Origin: Enterobacter vonholyi
GTDB taxonomy: Bacteria > Pseudomonadota > Gammaproteobacteria > Enterobacterales > Enterobacteriaceae
DNA length: 64,000 nt
Assembly: GCF_008364555.1 (NCBI RefSeq)
Contig: NZ_VTUC01000038.1
Span: forward strand, 248,001 to 312,000
Direction: 5' to 3'
Below, piece by piece: positions 42,827-52,111 of this stretch. A program made the translations under genes and the position numbers. The notes under the pieces are model-generated. The model made no database searches and was not told where the DNA came from. It worked only from the letters and a program-made list of their open reading frames with translations. Numbering within the stretch: position 1 is the stretch's first letter; the number at the start of each line of letters is the position of its first letter.

Positions 42827-45800
42827 ATGCTCGCTGAACTCACTGATTTTAAAAAACAGGTCAAACTTATTCGCGACAGCGGGATCCAGTTCCTTGATTT
42901 CGCCTTTACCCTGCCAACGCGTAAAGAATATGGGGAATTTCTTCGTCAACAGGGTGACGAGGCTATTATGCGGCTTATCTATAATGAGAGGGAAGATAAG
43001 CTGCAGCTCCCTCTGCCTGACAGCGAACCTCCTCGCTACGCAGACTCCGACTACACATTGACGACCGAAGAGTCGCTACGCCTCTATCGCGGCCTCTGGT
43101 TACCGCTGCCATTTTTCCGCTTCAACCCGCCACGAGCCTTTGCTCATGGGCCCTATAACTGGTCACGCGTCCAGTTCCATGAGCTGCCTGAGCCGGATGA
43201 AAAGGGTAATACCTGGCGCGCTACTCTGATTTTTGATACCAAAATTTTCCCGGATCGCGAGAATACGCAGTATCTCGCACCGGGCGAGGATGATATCCGT
43301 TCAGGTGCGGGATTTGCTCTGGCACGCCATCCTCACGAGATGAGGGAGTTTCTCTCACTGCCATGGGTGGATGAATGGCTACGGGAAATTTTCAGTACTC
43401 AGGCTCGCGAAGTATTACGCCAACATATTGATGACATTGATGAAAAACTGCTGCAGAAGGAACATCAAGCGCATTATCTTAACCTGCTGCATGTCCTGGC
43501 GACGACGATTGTCGTTCCTGAAGTACAGGTCAATGACGTAAAAATCCGGGACTCAGCGATACCTGTAGACCTCGTACTGGACATTGGTAACTCACGTAGC
43601 TGCGGCATCCTGATCGAAGAACATCGTGACGACAATAAAGGGCTTTCTCAACTTTATCAGCTTCAGCTCCGCGATTTGAGCCAACCGCAATTTGTTTATA
43701 ACGAGCCTTTTGACAGCCGTCTCGAGTTTGCCCAGGCCGAATTCGGCAAGCAGGATTTCTCGCTAAAAAGCGGGCGCAGCGATGCCTTCACATGGCCAAC
43801 CATTGGACGCGTCGGCGGAGAAGCCTTCAGAATGGCGGCTCAACGCCTGGGTACCGAGGGCTCAACAGGGATCTCCAGCCCTAAACGCTACCTCTGGGAC
43901 GATCAACCCTATTCACCGGGATGGCGCTTTAGCCAGGCCTTCGTGAAAAGTGACAGAGAGCCGTTAGCCACTGCAGCACCGCTGCTGTATATGGTCAACG
44001 ATCAGGGGAAATTGCTCATTCGCCTGAAAAATGAAGAAGACCGTATGCCCGTCTTCACGCCGGTATACAGTCGTAGCTCGCTGATGACGATGATGTTGTC
44101 AGAGGTATTAAGCCAGGCTCTCATGCAAATCAACAGCCCTTCACAGCGGCTGAAGATGAACCACGCCAGCACACCGCGTCGTTTACGAAATGTCATTATG
44201 ACTGTCCCTCCGGCGATGCCAAAGCCTGAGCGCGCTATCTTTGAGGAGAGCATGCATGACGCTATCCGCATGGTCTGGAAAGCGCTCGGCTGGGAAGAGA
44301 TGGATTATGAAGGCGATGACCCGCAGTGCTTGAAGTACGCCCATCCTGGCGTACACGTGAAGTGGGACGAAGCCACCTGTGGGCAGTTGGTATATCTCTA
44401 TAACGAAACGCAGAACTACTTTGGCGGTCGCACGGACGAATTTTTTGCAGCTACTCGCCGTCCCGATACTCAAAAAGACACCAGCGATACACGCTCATTA
44501 AAAATCGCGTCGATTGACATTGGCGGAGGAACGACCGACCTCGTCATTTCTCGCTACACGCTGGATGAAGGCCAGGGCATTAACGTCCGAATTACCCCGA
44601 AACAGCTTTTCCGTGAAGGGTTTAAGGTAGCAGGCGACGACATACTGCTGGATGTTATACGGCTTTTCCTCCAGCCAGCAGTAAAAGCGGCCATGACCAA
44701 AGTCGGCCACAGCGATCTTGCAGCCGAATCAATGATGTCACAACTCTTCGGTAGTGAATCTATCGAAGCCGGAAAACAGGTATTACGTCAGCAGCTTACA
44801 TTGCAGATCTTCGCGCCTCTGGCGTTATCTATTTTGCATCGCTATGAAGAGTACTCCCCGGAAAATGGGCGGGAGATACTGAATTACACCTTCCGTGAGC
44901 TACTTGCCGATAATCTTCCAACCGAGAAAGTACAGGATTACGTAAACGACGTTGCCCGTTCCGGACAGCTTGCGAGCGAAGTACCGTTCTCCATTCTGGA
45001 TGTACCGCTGGAATTGGATCTTGCGCGTCTGCACAATGAATTCATCGACCCTCGCAGCGGGCGAATGAACATTTGCCACAGCCTGCGCGCGTTGTGCGAA
45101 GTGCTTTGGCACTACAACTGCGATGTATTACTTTTAACCGGTCGTCCATCTCGCCTGCCGGGAATTCAAGCGCTCATTCGCCAGCTTCAACCTGTTCCCC
45201 CTTCTCGCATACTGCCACTGCACGGTTATGAAACCGGTGGCTGGTATCCGTTTAACAAGAAAGGATGCATTGACGATCCGAAATCGACAGCCGTTGTTGG
45301 GGCGATGCTCTGCCTGTTAGCGGAGAAATCCAGACTCAACAACTTCTTCTTCCGCACTGCGAACTTTAAGCCTTATTCAACCATCCGCTATGTCGGGATG
45401 CTTGATGGAAACAATGTGATTAAAGACAGCAATGTCGCCTATCGCGATGTTGATTTGGACTCCGCTGATTTCCAGTTACCGGAAGGGAAAGGCTTTGAAG
45501 CACGGGGGGAAGTACGTATCGGTTTCCGCCAGCTTGATAACGAACGCTGGCCATCGACCGCACTTTATACCCTAAAAATTACCAGTGCGAACCTGGCAAG
45601 CGAGCTGTCGGGTGATGCTGTAATAAGCATCGGTTTAACCGCAGAACAGGGACGTGGACGTAGTAGCGAAGAACCGGTCAGTCCGGAGCGCTTCCAGATT
45701 GGCTCGATGGAAATGGAAAACGCACAGCGCGGTTATGGCCGTAGAGATGTTGCATTCCAGTTGAACACAATGGTCGGTAACGGGCTGAGTGAAACCCATT

Positions 45801-45832
45801 ACTGGCTGGATAGCGGGAGTATTAAAAGCTAA
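42827..45832 (+). CDS. srfB: SrfB family actin/HSP70-like protein
   Basis: 1001 residues, the usual SrfB length. Motifs of the actin-HSP70-sugar-kinase ATPase fold are in the right order: phosphate-1 DIGNSRSCG (Asp252), phosphate-2 DIGGGTTD (Asp564), and adenosine-type LTGRPSRLPG (about 770). An N-terminal ~240-residue extension and a C-terminal beta-rich part (after about 830) are special to this family. No signal peptide or membrane helix, so it is cytosolic. It starts directly after srfA with a GGAGG site and ends in a TAATG overlap with srfC. Its biological role has not been settled in any species that I know of. Confidence 0.88.
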   Translation: MLAELTDFKKQVKLIRDSGIQFLDFAFTLPTRKEYGEFLRQQGDEAIMRLIYNEREDKLQLPLPDSEPPRYADSDYTLTTEESLRLYRGLWLPLPFFRFNPPRAFAHGPYNWSRVQFHELPEPDEKGNTWRATLIFDTKIFPDRENTQYLAPGEDDIRSGAGFALARHPHEMREFLSLPWVDEWLREIFSTQAREVLRQHIDDIDEKLLQKEHQAHYLNLLHVLATTIVVPEVQVNDVKIRDSAIPVDLVLDIGNSRSCGILIEEHRDDNKGLSQLYQLQLRDLSQPQFVYNEPFDSRLEFAQAEFGKQDFSLKSGRSDAFTWPTIGRVGGEAFRMAAQRLGTEGSTGISSPKRYLWDDQPYSPGWRFSQAFVKSDREPLATAAPLLYMVNDQGKLLIRLKNEEDRMPVFTPVYSRSSLMTMMLSEVLSQALMQINSPSQRLKMNHASTPRRLRNVIMTVPPAMPKPERAIFEESMHDAIRMVWKALGWEEMDYEGDDPQCLKYAHPGVHVKWDEATCGQLVYLYNETQNYFGGRTDEFFAATRRPDTQKDTSDTRSLKIASIDIGGGTTDLVISRYTLDEGQGINVRITPKQLFREGFKVAGDDILLDVIRLFLQPAVKAAMTKVGHSDLAAESMMSQLFGSESIEAGKQVLRQQLTLQIFAPLALSILHRYEEYSPENGREILNYTFRELLADNLPTEKVQDYVNDVARSGQLASEVPFSILDVPLELDLARLHNEFIDPRSGRMNICHSLRALCEVLWHYNCDVLLLTGRPSRLPGIQALIRQLQPVPPSRILPLHGYETGGWYPFNKKGCIDDPKSTAVVGAMLCLLAEKSRLNNFFFRTANFKPYSTIRYVGMLDGNNVIKDSNVAYRDVDLDSADFQLPEGKGFEARGEVRIGFRQLDNERWPSTALYTLKITSANLASELSGDAVISIGLTAEQGRGRSSEEPVSPERFQIGSMEMENAQRGYGRRDVAFQLNTMVGNGLSETHYWLDSGSIKS

Positions 45833-48495
45833 TGAGCACTATTCATCCCAACACCATTATCCAGGGCTGGAATGGCGTCGAACAAGGTGCAGGCCGGGCC
45901 ATTGACTGGATCGCAAGCGTTCGTCAGGACGCGCCGCGCCTGAACACTGAAGCCGATCGCCTGACCATGAACTTGCGCCGCAGCCGTAACAAAGCACGCA
46001 GGCTGGCGCAGGCCGCAGCGAAACCGATGACAATCGGCTTCTTTGGCTTGTCGCAGGCAGGCAAATCGTATCTCATTTCCGCGCTGGCTGCGGGTGAAAA
46101 CGGAAAGCTGGAAACACGCCTCGGCGGCAATCAGCTCGATTTTCTGACCCACATCAACCCGCCTGGCGGCGGCAAAGAGGCGACGGGTCTTGTTACCCGG
46201 TTTAGCCGCAGTGATCAGAGCACGGACGACCGCTGGCCTGTCACGTTACAGCTCTTCAACGAAGTGGAAATGGGGAAGATCCTCGCCAACGCATTCATCC
46301 ATGACTTCAACCAGGAAAAATTTGACTGGCAGTTCGATGAAAAACGTATCAGCGATCTGTTAACGTCCCTGTCGAAACGACGCCTGACCTCCCGCAGCCC
46401 TGGCGTGACCGAAGATGACGTAGTTTCTTTTTGGGATTACCTCATCCGCCATTCTGAGAAAACGCAAAGCCGTTTTGCCCTGACCTACTGGCCACAGGCA
46501 GTAAGCCTCGCACCATGGCTTTCTGTTGAAGATCGCGGCCAGCTTTTCTCCGTTTTATGGGGCGAAGTACCAGAACTAACCAATGCCTATATCCGTTTTG
46601 CCAACACGCTACAGCGTCTCGGTGGAGTGCAGGAGCTGCGTGCCCCACTGAGCACGCTGGTTCGTAACGAAAACGGCATGCTTATCCAGCGGGATAGCAT
46701 CATGAACGTCGATATGCTGGAGCGGCTGAATACCCCGTCAGATCAGACTATTGAAGTCTGTCCTGTGGTAAATGGGCAAACGGGTGCGTCTATTTCGCTA
46801 TCGCTGGCAGAGCTCACCGCGCTTACCGTTGAATTGCATATCCCGTTAATGGCTCCGCCTCGCGAAACAATCTTCGAAGCCGTCGACTTGCTTGATTTCC
46901 CGGGTTATCGCGGCCGTCTGGCGGTGGAGTCCATGGGTGATGTCACCCGCGAGGTTAAAAATGCAGAGAGCAACCCGCTAGCGCAGTTAATTTTGCGCGG
47001 AAAAGTGGCCTATCTTTTTGAACGTTATACCGAAAACCAGGAGATGAATGTCCTGGTGGTGTGTACGGCCTCAACAAAACAGTCTGATGTCAAAGAAGTG
47101 GGCGGCGTGCTGGACGAGTGGATCCGTTACACCCAGGGCGCCGATGCCGACGCGCGTGGTCGTCGCTTACCTGGCCTTGTCTGGGCATTAACCATGTTTG
47201 ATCTGCGCATTAGCCAAAACCTTTCCCATGACGAAGCACTTCTTCGCCAGTCCTGGGGGCTTGGCGGGATGATCAAAATGGCGATGACAGAGCGTTTTGG
47301 CCAGTACGAATGGATGCAGGAATGGAGCCAGGGTCAGGCGTTCAATAACACGTTCCTGGTGCGCAAACCGCGCCAGCAAACGCCCTTTATCCGTATGAAC
47401 GCAGGTAGTGAAGCGGCTTTCAACGACGACAATGGCGGGCAGCTTGCACTGATGCGGAAAACCTTCCTTGAAGATGAAGCTGTCGCTCGCTACATCGCGA
47501 ACCCTGCTGAAGCCTGGGATGCGATGCTCACCCTCAACGACGGTGGTATGCGCCGAATGGCCGATTATCTGGCCCGCGTCGCCCGCCCTGAACTGAAACT
47601 GGAGCGGATCGCAGAACAGCTCGACGAGATCCGCCACGAACTGGTCGAAGGGGGACTGGGGAACTGGTACCAACCGGACGGCGAAGAAGAGCTGTCCAGA
47701 AAATCCCGAATTGCGCAAGAGATCCTTGCCACCCTGAAAAAACGCAGCGGCATGCACGGCGAACTGCTGGCGCGGTTGGTTCCGGCACGCCGCGATCTCC
47801 ATGCACTTTACATGCAGCAAACGACCCTGTCTGCGCCTGAAGCAGAAGAAGATGCAGGATTCTTTGATATCGGTGTGGAAGATGCTTTCGAAAGCAGCGC
47901 AACTGCGGTGACGACGCACAGCCATGAGGTCGCTTTCGCGCACCAGAGCGTTCAGCTCTGGATTAACCATCTGCGCGGCCTGCCTGAAACCGCCGCCATG
48001 CTCAACTACATCAGTCTTCCGCGCCCGATTGCCGAAGCGCTGGTAGACGAATTGATCACGGGGTTATTGCGTTCACGTGTCGAGGACGCGCTGGTCAATG
48101 CAATGAAAAATACCGAGCAGGCTGGCGTTCGTCGTGAACGTATGGTCGAGCGTCAGGTTTCACGCGTGCTTCACGTGATGAGCGATTTCATCACCTGGCT
48201 GGGCTATCAAAATATGCCGGAATCGAAACGCCCGGCCCGTCTCAACCAGCCCGAACAGCCGATCTTTACCCGTCCACCAACGTGCGACAGTGTGGTCTGG
48301 AAAGGTGATGAACGCCTGGCACGCCTGACGCCGCAACAGCTGAACTACAGTGCCTTCTTTATCATCGACTGGCTGGTTGGCCTGGAAGCACTCATTACCG
48401 AAAACGCAGGTCATTCTGCCGGACGCGAGATTAGCGTCGCGCAGAACGAAAATCTGGGCGTCATTCTCCGCCAGATTAAATCGGCAAAGGAGTAA
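45832..48495 (+). CDS. srfC: SrfC family GTPase-like protein
   Basis: 887 residues. A P-loop lies near the start (GLSQAGKS, residues 72-79) and a G3-like DFPG motif at 355-358 (LLDFPGYRGR), the pattern of dynamin-like and translation-type GTPases; a large insertion lies between the motifs, and the remainder is mostly helical. TMFDL near residue 460 could be a degenerate G4. No signal peptide. The start overlaps srfB (TAATG), showing strong coupling with the HSP70-like partner. The protein may be a mechano-chemical GTPase acting at the membrane; that function is inferred from motifs only. Confidence 0.85.
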   Translation: MSTIHPNTIIQGWNGVEQGAGRAIDWIASVRQDAPRLNTEADRLTMNLRRSRNKARRLAQAAAKPMTIGFFGLSQAGKSYLISALAAGENGKLETRLGGNQLDFLTHINPPGGGKEATGLVTRFSRSDQSTDDRWPVTLQLFNEVEMGKILANAFIHDFNQEKFDWQFDEKRISDLLTSLSKRRLTSRSPGVTEDDVVSFWDYLIRHSEKTQSRFALTYWPQAVSLAPWLSVEDRGQLFSVLWGEVPELTNAYIRFANTLQRLGGVQELRAPLSTLVRNENGMLIQRDSIMNVDMLERLNTPSDQTIEVCPVVNGQTGASISLSLAELTALTVELHIPLMAPPRETIFEAVDLLDFPGYRGRLAVESMGDVTREVKNAESNPLAQLILRGKVAYLFERYTENQEMNVLVVCTASTKQSDVKEVGGVLDEWIRYTQGADADARGRRLPGLVWALTMFDLRISQNLSHDEALLRQSWGLGGMIKMAMTERFGQYEWMQEWSQGQAFNNTFLVRKPRQQTPFIRMNAGSEAAFNDDNGGQLALMRKTFLEDEAVARYIANPAEAWDAMLTLNDGGMRRMADYLARVARPELKLERIAEQLDEIRHELVEGGLGNWYQPDGEEELSRKSRIAQEILATLKKRSGMHGELLARLVPARRDLHALYMQQTTLSAPEAEEDAGFFDIGVEDAFESSATAVTTHSHEVAFAHQSVQLWINHLRGLPETAAMLNYISLPRPIAEALVDELITGLLRSRVEDALVNAMKNTEQAGVRRERMVERQVSRVLHVMSDFITWLGYQNMPESKRPARLNQPEQPIFTRPPTCDSVVWKGDERLARLTPQQLNYSAFFIIDWLVGLEALITENAGHSAGREISVAQNENLGVILRQIKSAKE

Positions 48496-48501
48496 CTGGA
48501 C

Positions 48502-49461
48502 GTGATCAAACCTGAACTTAAGACGCTGACCCCTATACAACCAGGATTCGCATTACTCTTGTTGAAAGGCTGGAAAGGCGATGCCGAGGGCGTCACAATC
48601 TCGGTAGTACGTAATCAGGATCGCCTGTATCTGGACAGCCACGGTGATTGGGTCAGTGGCGAGATTTTCCTCGCCCTCCCTCCACTGATACAAAATGAGG
48701 AGACGCCCTGCGTTCAGGTCGGCCCTTCTCTGATCGATCCACTACTCGCTAACCGCCAGGCGGCCTATCGCATCGCCATCAAAGATGGAAGTAATAAGGA
48801 TATGGGGATTCTGACCATCGCTGAAGGGCTACTTAGCTCCCAGGCCGGTGGTGAAAACCCACTCCCGGAAAATATACAGACGCTGAATGATACCCCCATC
48901 GTGCAGCCGATGTCCGTTCAAGAACCGGAACCTGTCGTTTTAGAACCTGTCGCAGAAAAGCCTGTATCTCAACAGCCGCAGAAGCCGAAAAGTAAGCTGC
49001 CGTTATTTGCGGGATTAGCCATTCTATTGCTCCTGCTAGCCGCTGCTGGGTGGTGGTTTACCCGTAAGCCAGAGCCTGCAATTCCAGCAGCACCTCCCGC
49101 ACCCGTCGCGAAAACTACCGGGCCGTGTGGTGATGAACAAATGGCGAGCGGCAATCAAATGGCGTTCGTTAAAGGGTGCCTGCGTAGCCAGCCAAGTAGT
49201 GCACAACTGCTGGAAGTCATCGCAAAAGCGAAAGCGGCAAAACATTGCGATATCGCTCAGCGCCTTTACGCCTATAAAGCCCAGTCCGGCGATACGCAGA
49301 TGGCCGTTCGTTATGCACAAGAATATGACCCTAAAACCGCAAAACCAGGGGGATGCTTCAATCCTGACGCAGAGACAGCGGCGTATTGGTATGAGTCGGT
49401 TGTAAATCAGGATCCGCAGAATAACGAGGCCAAAGCCCGTTTAGCTGAGCTGAAGAAATAG
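48502..49461 (+). CDS. Single-span envelope protein of the srf operon
   Basis: 319 residues from a GTG with AAGGAG overlapping the srfC stop. An N-terminal domain of ~150 residues (beta-rich, cytosolic) leads to a Glu/Pro-rich linker, one membrane helix (about 167-187, LPLFAGLAILLLLLAAAGWWF), and a periplasmic C-terminal domain with TPR/Sel1-like helices (DIAQRLYAYKAQSGDTQMAV, AAYWYESVVNQDPQNNEAKARLAEL) and paired cysteines. Topology resembles SrfA and the first VWA protein. No family recognised by sequence. Confidence 0.75.
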   Translation: MIKPELKTLTPIQPGFALLLLKGWKGDAEGVTISVVRNQDRLYLDSHGDWVSGEIFLALPPLIQNEETPCVQVGPSLIDPLLANRQAAYRIAIKDGSNKDMGILTIAEGLLSSQAGGENPLPENIQTLNDTPIVQPMSVQEPEPVVLEPVAEKPVSQQPQKPKSKLPLFAGLAILLLLLAAAGWWFTRKPEPAIPAAPPAPVAKTTGPCGDEQMASGNQMAFVKGCLRSQPSSAQLLEVIAKAKAAKHCDIAQRLYAYKAQSGDTQMAVRYAQEYDPKTAKPGGCFNPDAETAAYWYESVVNQDPQNNEAKARLAELKK

Positions 49462-49469
49462 GATAAATA

Positions 49470-51425
49470 ATGAAATACATGCATTGGTTCAGTAGCCTGG
49501 TGTGTGCCGCAACGCTGGCATCCCCCGCCTGTGCCGCGGGTAAACAGCCGCTTTTGCAGGAAGGTAAACATGCGTTATTCCAGCGGGTACTGACTTACCC
49601 AGGCTGCCAGCTGTCCGCCAAAGCAGGTGAAGCAGGTAAAGAGCAACCGGCCTTTAGTCGATTCTATGTTTACCAAAGGATAACGCAGGGTCAGGACACG
49701 TGGCTGCAGGTTGGGCCGGACAGCTTTGGTCATACCGCTGGCTGGATGAAATCCTCCTGCACCGTTGACTGGAAAATGCAGCTGACGCTGGCGTTTACCA
49801 ATCCTGCTGGCCGTCACCCGATGCTGTTCTTTAAAGAGAAATCCGACGTTGAGTCTCTTCTGAACAGCAAAAACCCTGCGGCAACATTGCAACCAATGCT
49901 CAACAGTTTGAGCAGCCATAAACCGGTCCCGCAGGTTCTGGCACGCGAGCCTGATTACATGGTGGATCAGTTAAAAAACTTTTATCTCTTACCTGTTCTT
50001 GGCTCAGATGATGTGTTTACCGATACCGGCTTCCAGGTACGTGTACTCAACGTTGCCTCCGTCAGCGAAAAGTCGCCCGCAAAAAAGGCCGCGTCCGCTG
50101 CTGATGAAAAGAACATGATGAAAGGGTTCTCCGCCTCGGTTGTCTTTGTGATCGACTCCACCATCTCGATGGGGCCGTATATCGATCGCACCAAAGAGGC
50201 GATCGATAAGATCTACAAGAGGATCGAGAAGGAACACTTACAGGATCAGGTCAAGTTTGGCCTGGTAGCTTTCCGCTCCAGCGTGAAAGCGGTTCCGGGT
50301 CTTGAATACGACAGCAAGATGTATGTCGACCCCAATACCGTTAAAGATGGTAAAGACTTCCTCGCTAAAGTACATGACCTGAAGCAGGCTACCGTTTCCA
50401 GCAGCAAGGTTGATGAAGATGCTTACGGCGGGGTCATGACAGCGCTGGACAAAGTGGACTGGACGCAGTTTGGCGCCCGTTACGTTGTACTGATTACTGA
50501 CGCAGGCGCGCTTGATGGCACAGATAAGCTCTCGTCAACCCATCTGGATGCCGCCCAGGTGCGTCAGGAAGCCGCCTATCGTGGCGTTGCGCTGTATGCG
50601 TTACATCTGAAAACCTCTGATGGTAAGAAAAATCACAGTTCTGCTGAAGCCCAGTATCAGGAGCTGACGTTAAATCCATTCCTGCACAAACCGCTCTACT
50701 ATCCTATTGATTCAGGTGATGTAAATAGCTTCGGTAGTATGGTCGATAAGCTGGCGAATGCCATTACCGGCCAGATTAAAACAGCCTGGAGCGGCGAAGA
50801 AACGGCGGGGAGCGCGCTGGGGGCAAGCCCTAAATATGCCGGTAAGAAAGAAGATCCCCTGCTCAGTGATGCCGACAAGTTAAGTAAGGCAATGCGTCTT
50901 GCCTATCTGGGTGAAAAGCAAGGCACCACGGCACCACCGGTATTCAAGTCATGGATAAGCGACCGCGATCTGATTGACCAAAACATCCCGGCGACCGAGG
51001 TGCGCGTACTGCTCACGAAAAGCGAGCTCAGCGATCTGAGCGATGTCATGAAGAAGATCGTCAATGCCGCCAATGAGGGGATGATCTCTCCGGATGACAT
51101 GTTTGCCAGCCTGCGTTCTCTGGCGGCAACCATGGGCAACGATCCAAACCAGGCGAAAGGGAAAAATGCGACCCGCCTCGGAGAGATGGGACTGCTCGGT
51201 GAATATATCGAGAGCTTACCTTACCTCAGTGAAGTATTGAGCCTGGATGAAGAAACCTGGAAAAGCTGGGATGGCCTTGAGCAGGAGCGTTTTATCCGCA
51301 GGCTGAACACCAAGCTTAATTACTATCAACGCTACAACCAGGATGTAGACCGTTGGGTGGCATTAGCGCCCGATAGCGACCCACGCGATAACGTTTATCC
51401 GGTACCTCTGGAGAACCTGCCCTGA
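49470..51425 (+). CDS. Periplasmic VWA-domain protein
   Basis: 651 residues with a signal peptide cleaved near ACAAGK. An N-terminal ~190-residue domain contains paired cysteines. The VWA domain follows, with MIDAS motif DSTIS (residues 229-233) and ITDAGALDG. The C-terminal ~250 residues are helical and unknown (MISPDDMFASLRSL, WKSWDGLEQERFI). Length is typical of VWA proteins that assemble with envelope complexes. Its stop overlaps the ABC ATPase gene (TGATG), linking it to the transporter. No membrane helix follows the signal, so it is soluble in the periplasm. Confidence 0.82.
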   Translation: MKYMHWFSSLVCAATLASPACAAGKQPLLQEGKHALFQRVLTYPGCQLSAKAGEAGKEQPAFSRFYVYQRITQGQDTWLQVGPDSFGHTAGWMKSSCTVDWKMQLTLAFTNPAGRHPMLFFKEKSDVESLLNSKNPAATLQPMLNSLSSHKPVPQVLAREPDYMVDQLKNFYLLPVLGSDDVFTDTGFQVRVLNVASVSEKSPAKKAASAADEKNMMKGFSASVVFVIDSTISMGPYIDRTKEAIDKIYKRIEKEHLQDQVKFGLVAFRSSVKAVPGLEYDSKMYVDPNTVKDGKDFLAKVHDLKQATVSSSKVDEDAYGGVMTALDKVDWTQFGARYVVLITDAGALDGTDKLSSTHLDAAQVRQEAAYRGVALYALHLKTSDGKKNHSSAEAQYQELTLNPFLHKPLYYPIDSGDVNSFGSMVDKLANAITGQIKTAWSGEETAGSALGASPKYAGKKEDPLLSDADKLSKAMRLAYLGEKQGTTAPPVFKSWISDRDLIDQNIPATEVRVLLTKSELSDLSDVMKKIVNAANEGMISPDDMFASLRSLAATMGNDPNQAKGKNATRLGEMGLLGEYIESLPYLSEVLSLDEETWKSWDGLEQERFIRRLNTKLNYYQRYNQDVDRWVALAPDSDPRDNVYPVPLENLP

Positions 51426-52111
51426 TGTTGAGGATCCGCGATATGGAGATCAGCCGGGGCGGGACGCATGGCTATAGCGTCGCCCTCCCGCACCTCTCGT
51501 TGAAAAAGGGAGAGGTGGTCGCTCTAACCGGGCCTAGCGGGTGCGGTAAAAGCACGCTTCTGGAGATGATAGGGGCGATCCTCCGCCCAGCGCATCTTGC
51601 CGAGTACCGGCTCGCCGGTCGCGATATTTCAATACCGCTCATGGCTGAAAACGAGCCTGCCCTGGCCGCGCTTCGCGCACGCGAGCTTGGGTTTATGCTA
51701 CAGCACGGCGGCTTGTTGCCCTGGTTACCCGTGATAGAAAACATCACTCTGGTTCGCAGGCTGGCAGGACTTAGCCTACAGTCAGCCTGGCTCGATAAGG
51801 CCATCGACAGCCTGGGCGTGCGGCCGCTGCTGACAAGAATGCCTTCCCGGCTTTCTATCGGCGAGCGCCAGCGCGTTGCCTTCATCCGTGCGGTTGCCCA
51901 CCAGCCACGCTTACTCCTTGCCGATGAACCGACTGCGGCGCTGGATCCTGATAATGCAGACCGGCTGTTTGACCTGATGATCGGTTTGGTGCGCTCACTG
52001 GATATGGCAGCCATTATTGTGAGCCACGACTGGCAGCGCGTGACGCATTTTGGGATTGACCGATATCAGGCCGTGATCGGAGAGGGAAAAAGTGTCTTCT
52101 TACCCAGCTGA
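51425..52111 (+). CDS. ABC transporter ATP-binding protein (LolD/MacB-like)
   Basis: 228 residues. Walker A GPSGCGKST (36-44), Q-loop in MLQHGG, signature LSIGERQRVAFIRA (a variation of LSGGQ), Walker B LLLADEP (162-168) and H-loop VSHDWQR. Size and signature suit the FtsE/LolD/MacB class. Start overlaps the VWA gene (TGATG), and its end overlaps the FtsX-like permease by 20 bases, so it forms the nucleotide-binding partner of that permease. Confidence 0.9.
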   Translation: MLRIRDMEISRGGTHGYSVALPHLSLKKGEVVALTGPSGCGKSTLLEMIGAILRPAHLAEYRLAGRDISIPLMAENEPALAALRARELGFMLQHGGLLPWLPVIENITLVRRLAGLSLQSAWLDKAIDSLGVRPLLTRMPSRLSIGERQRVAFIRAVAHQPRLLLADEPTAALDPDNADRLFDLMIGLVRSLDMAAIIVSHDWQRVTHFGIDRYQAVIGEGKSVFLPS

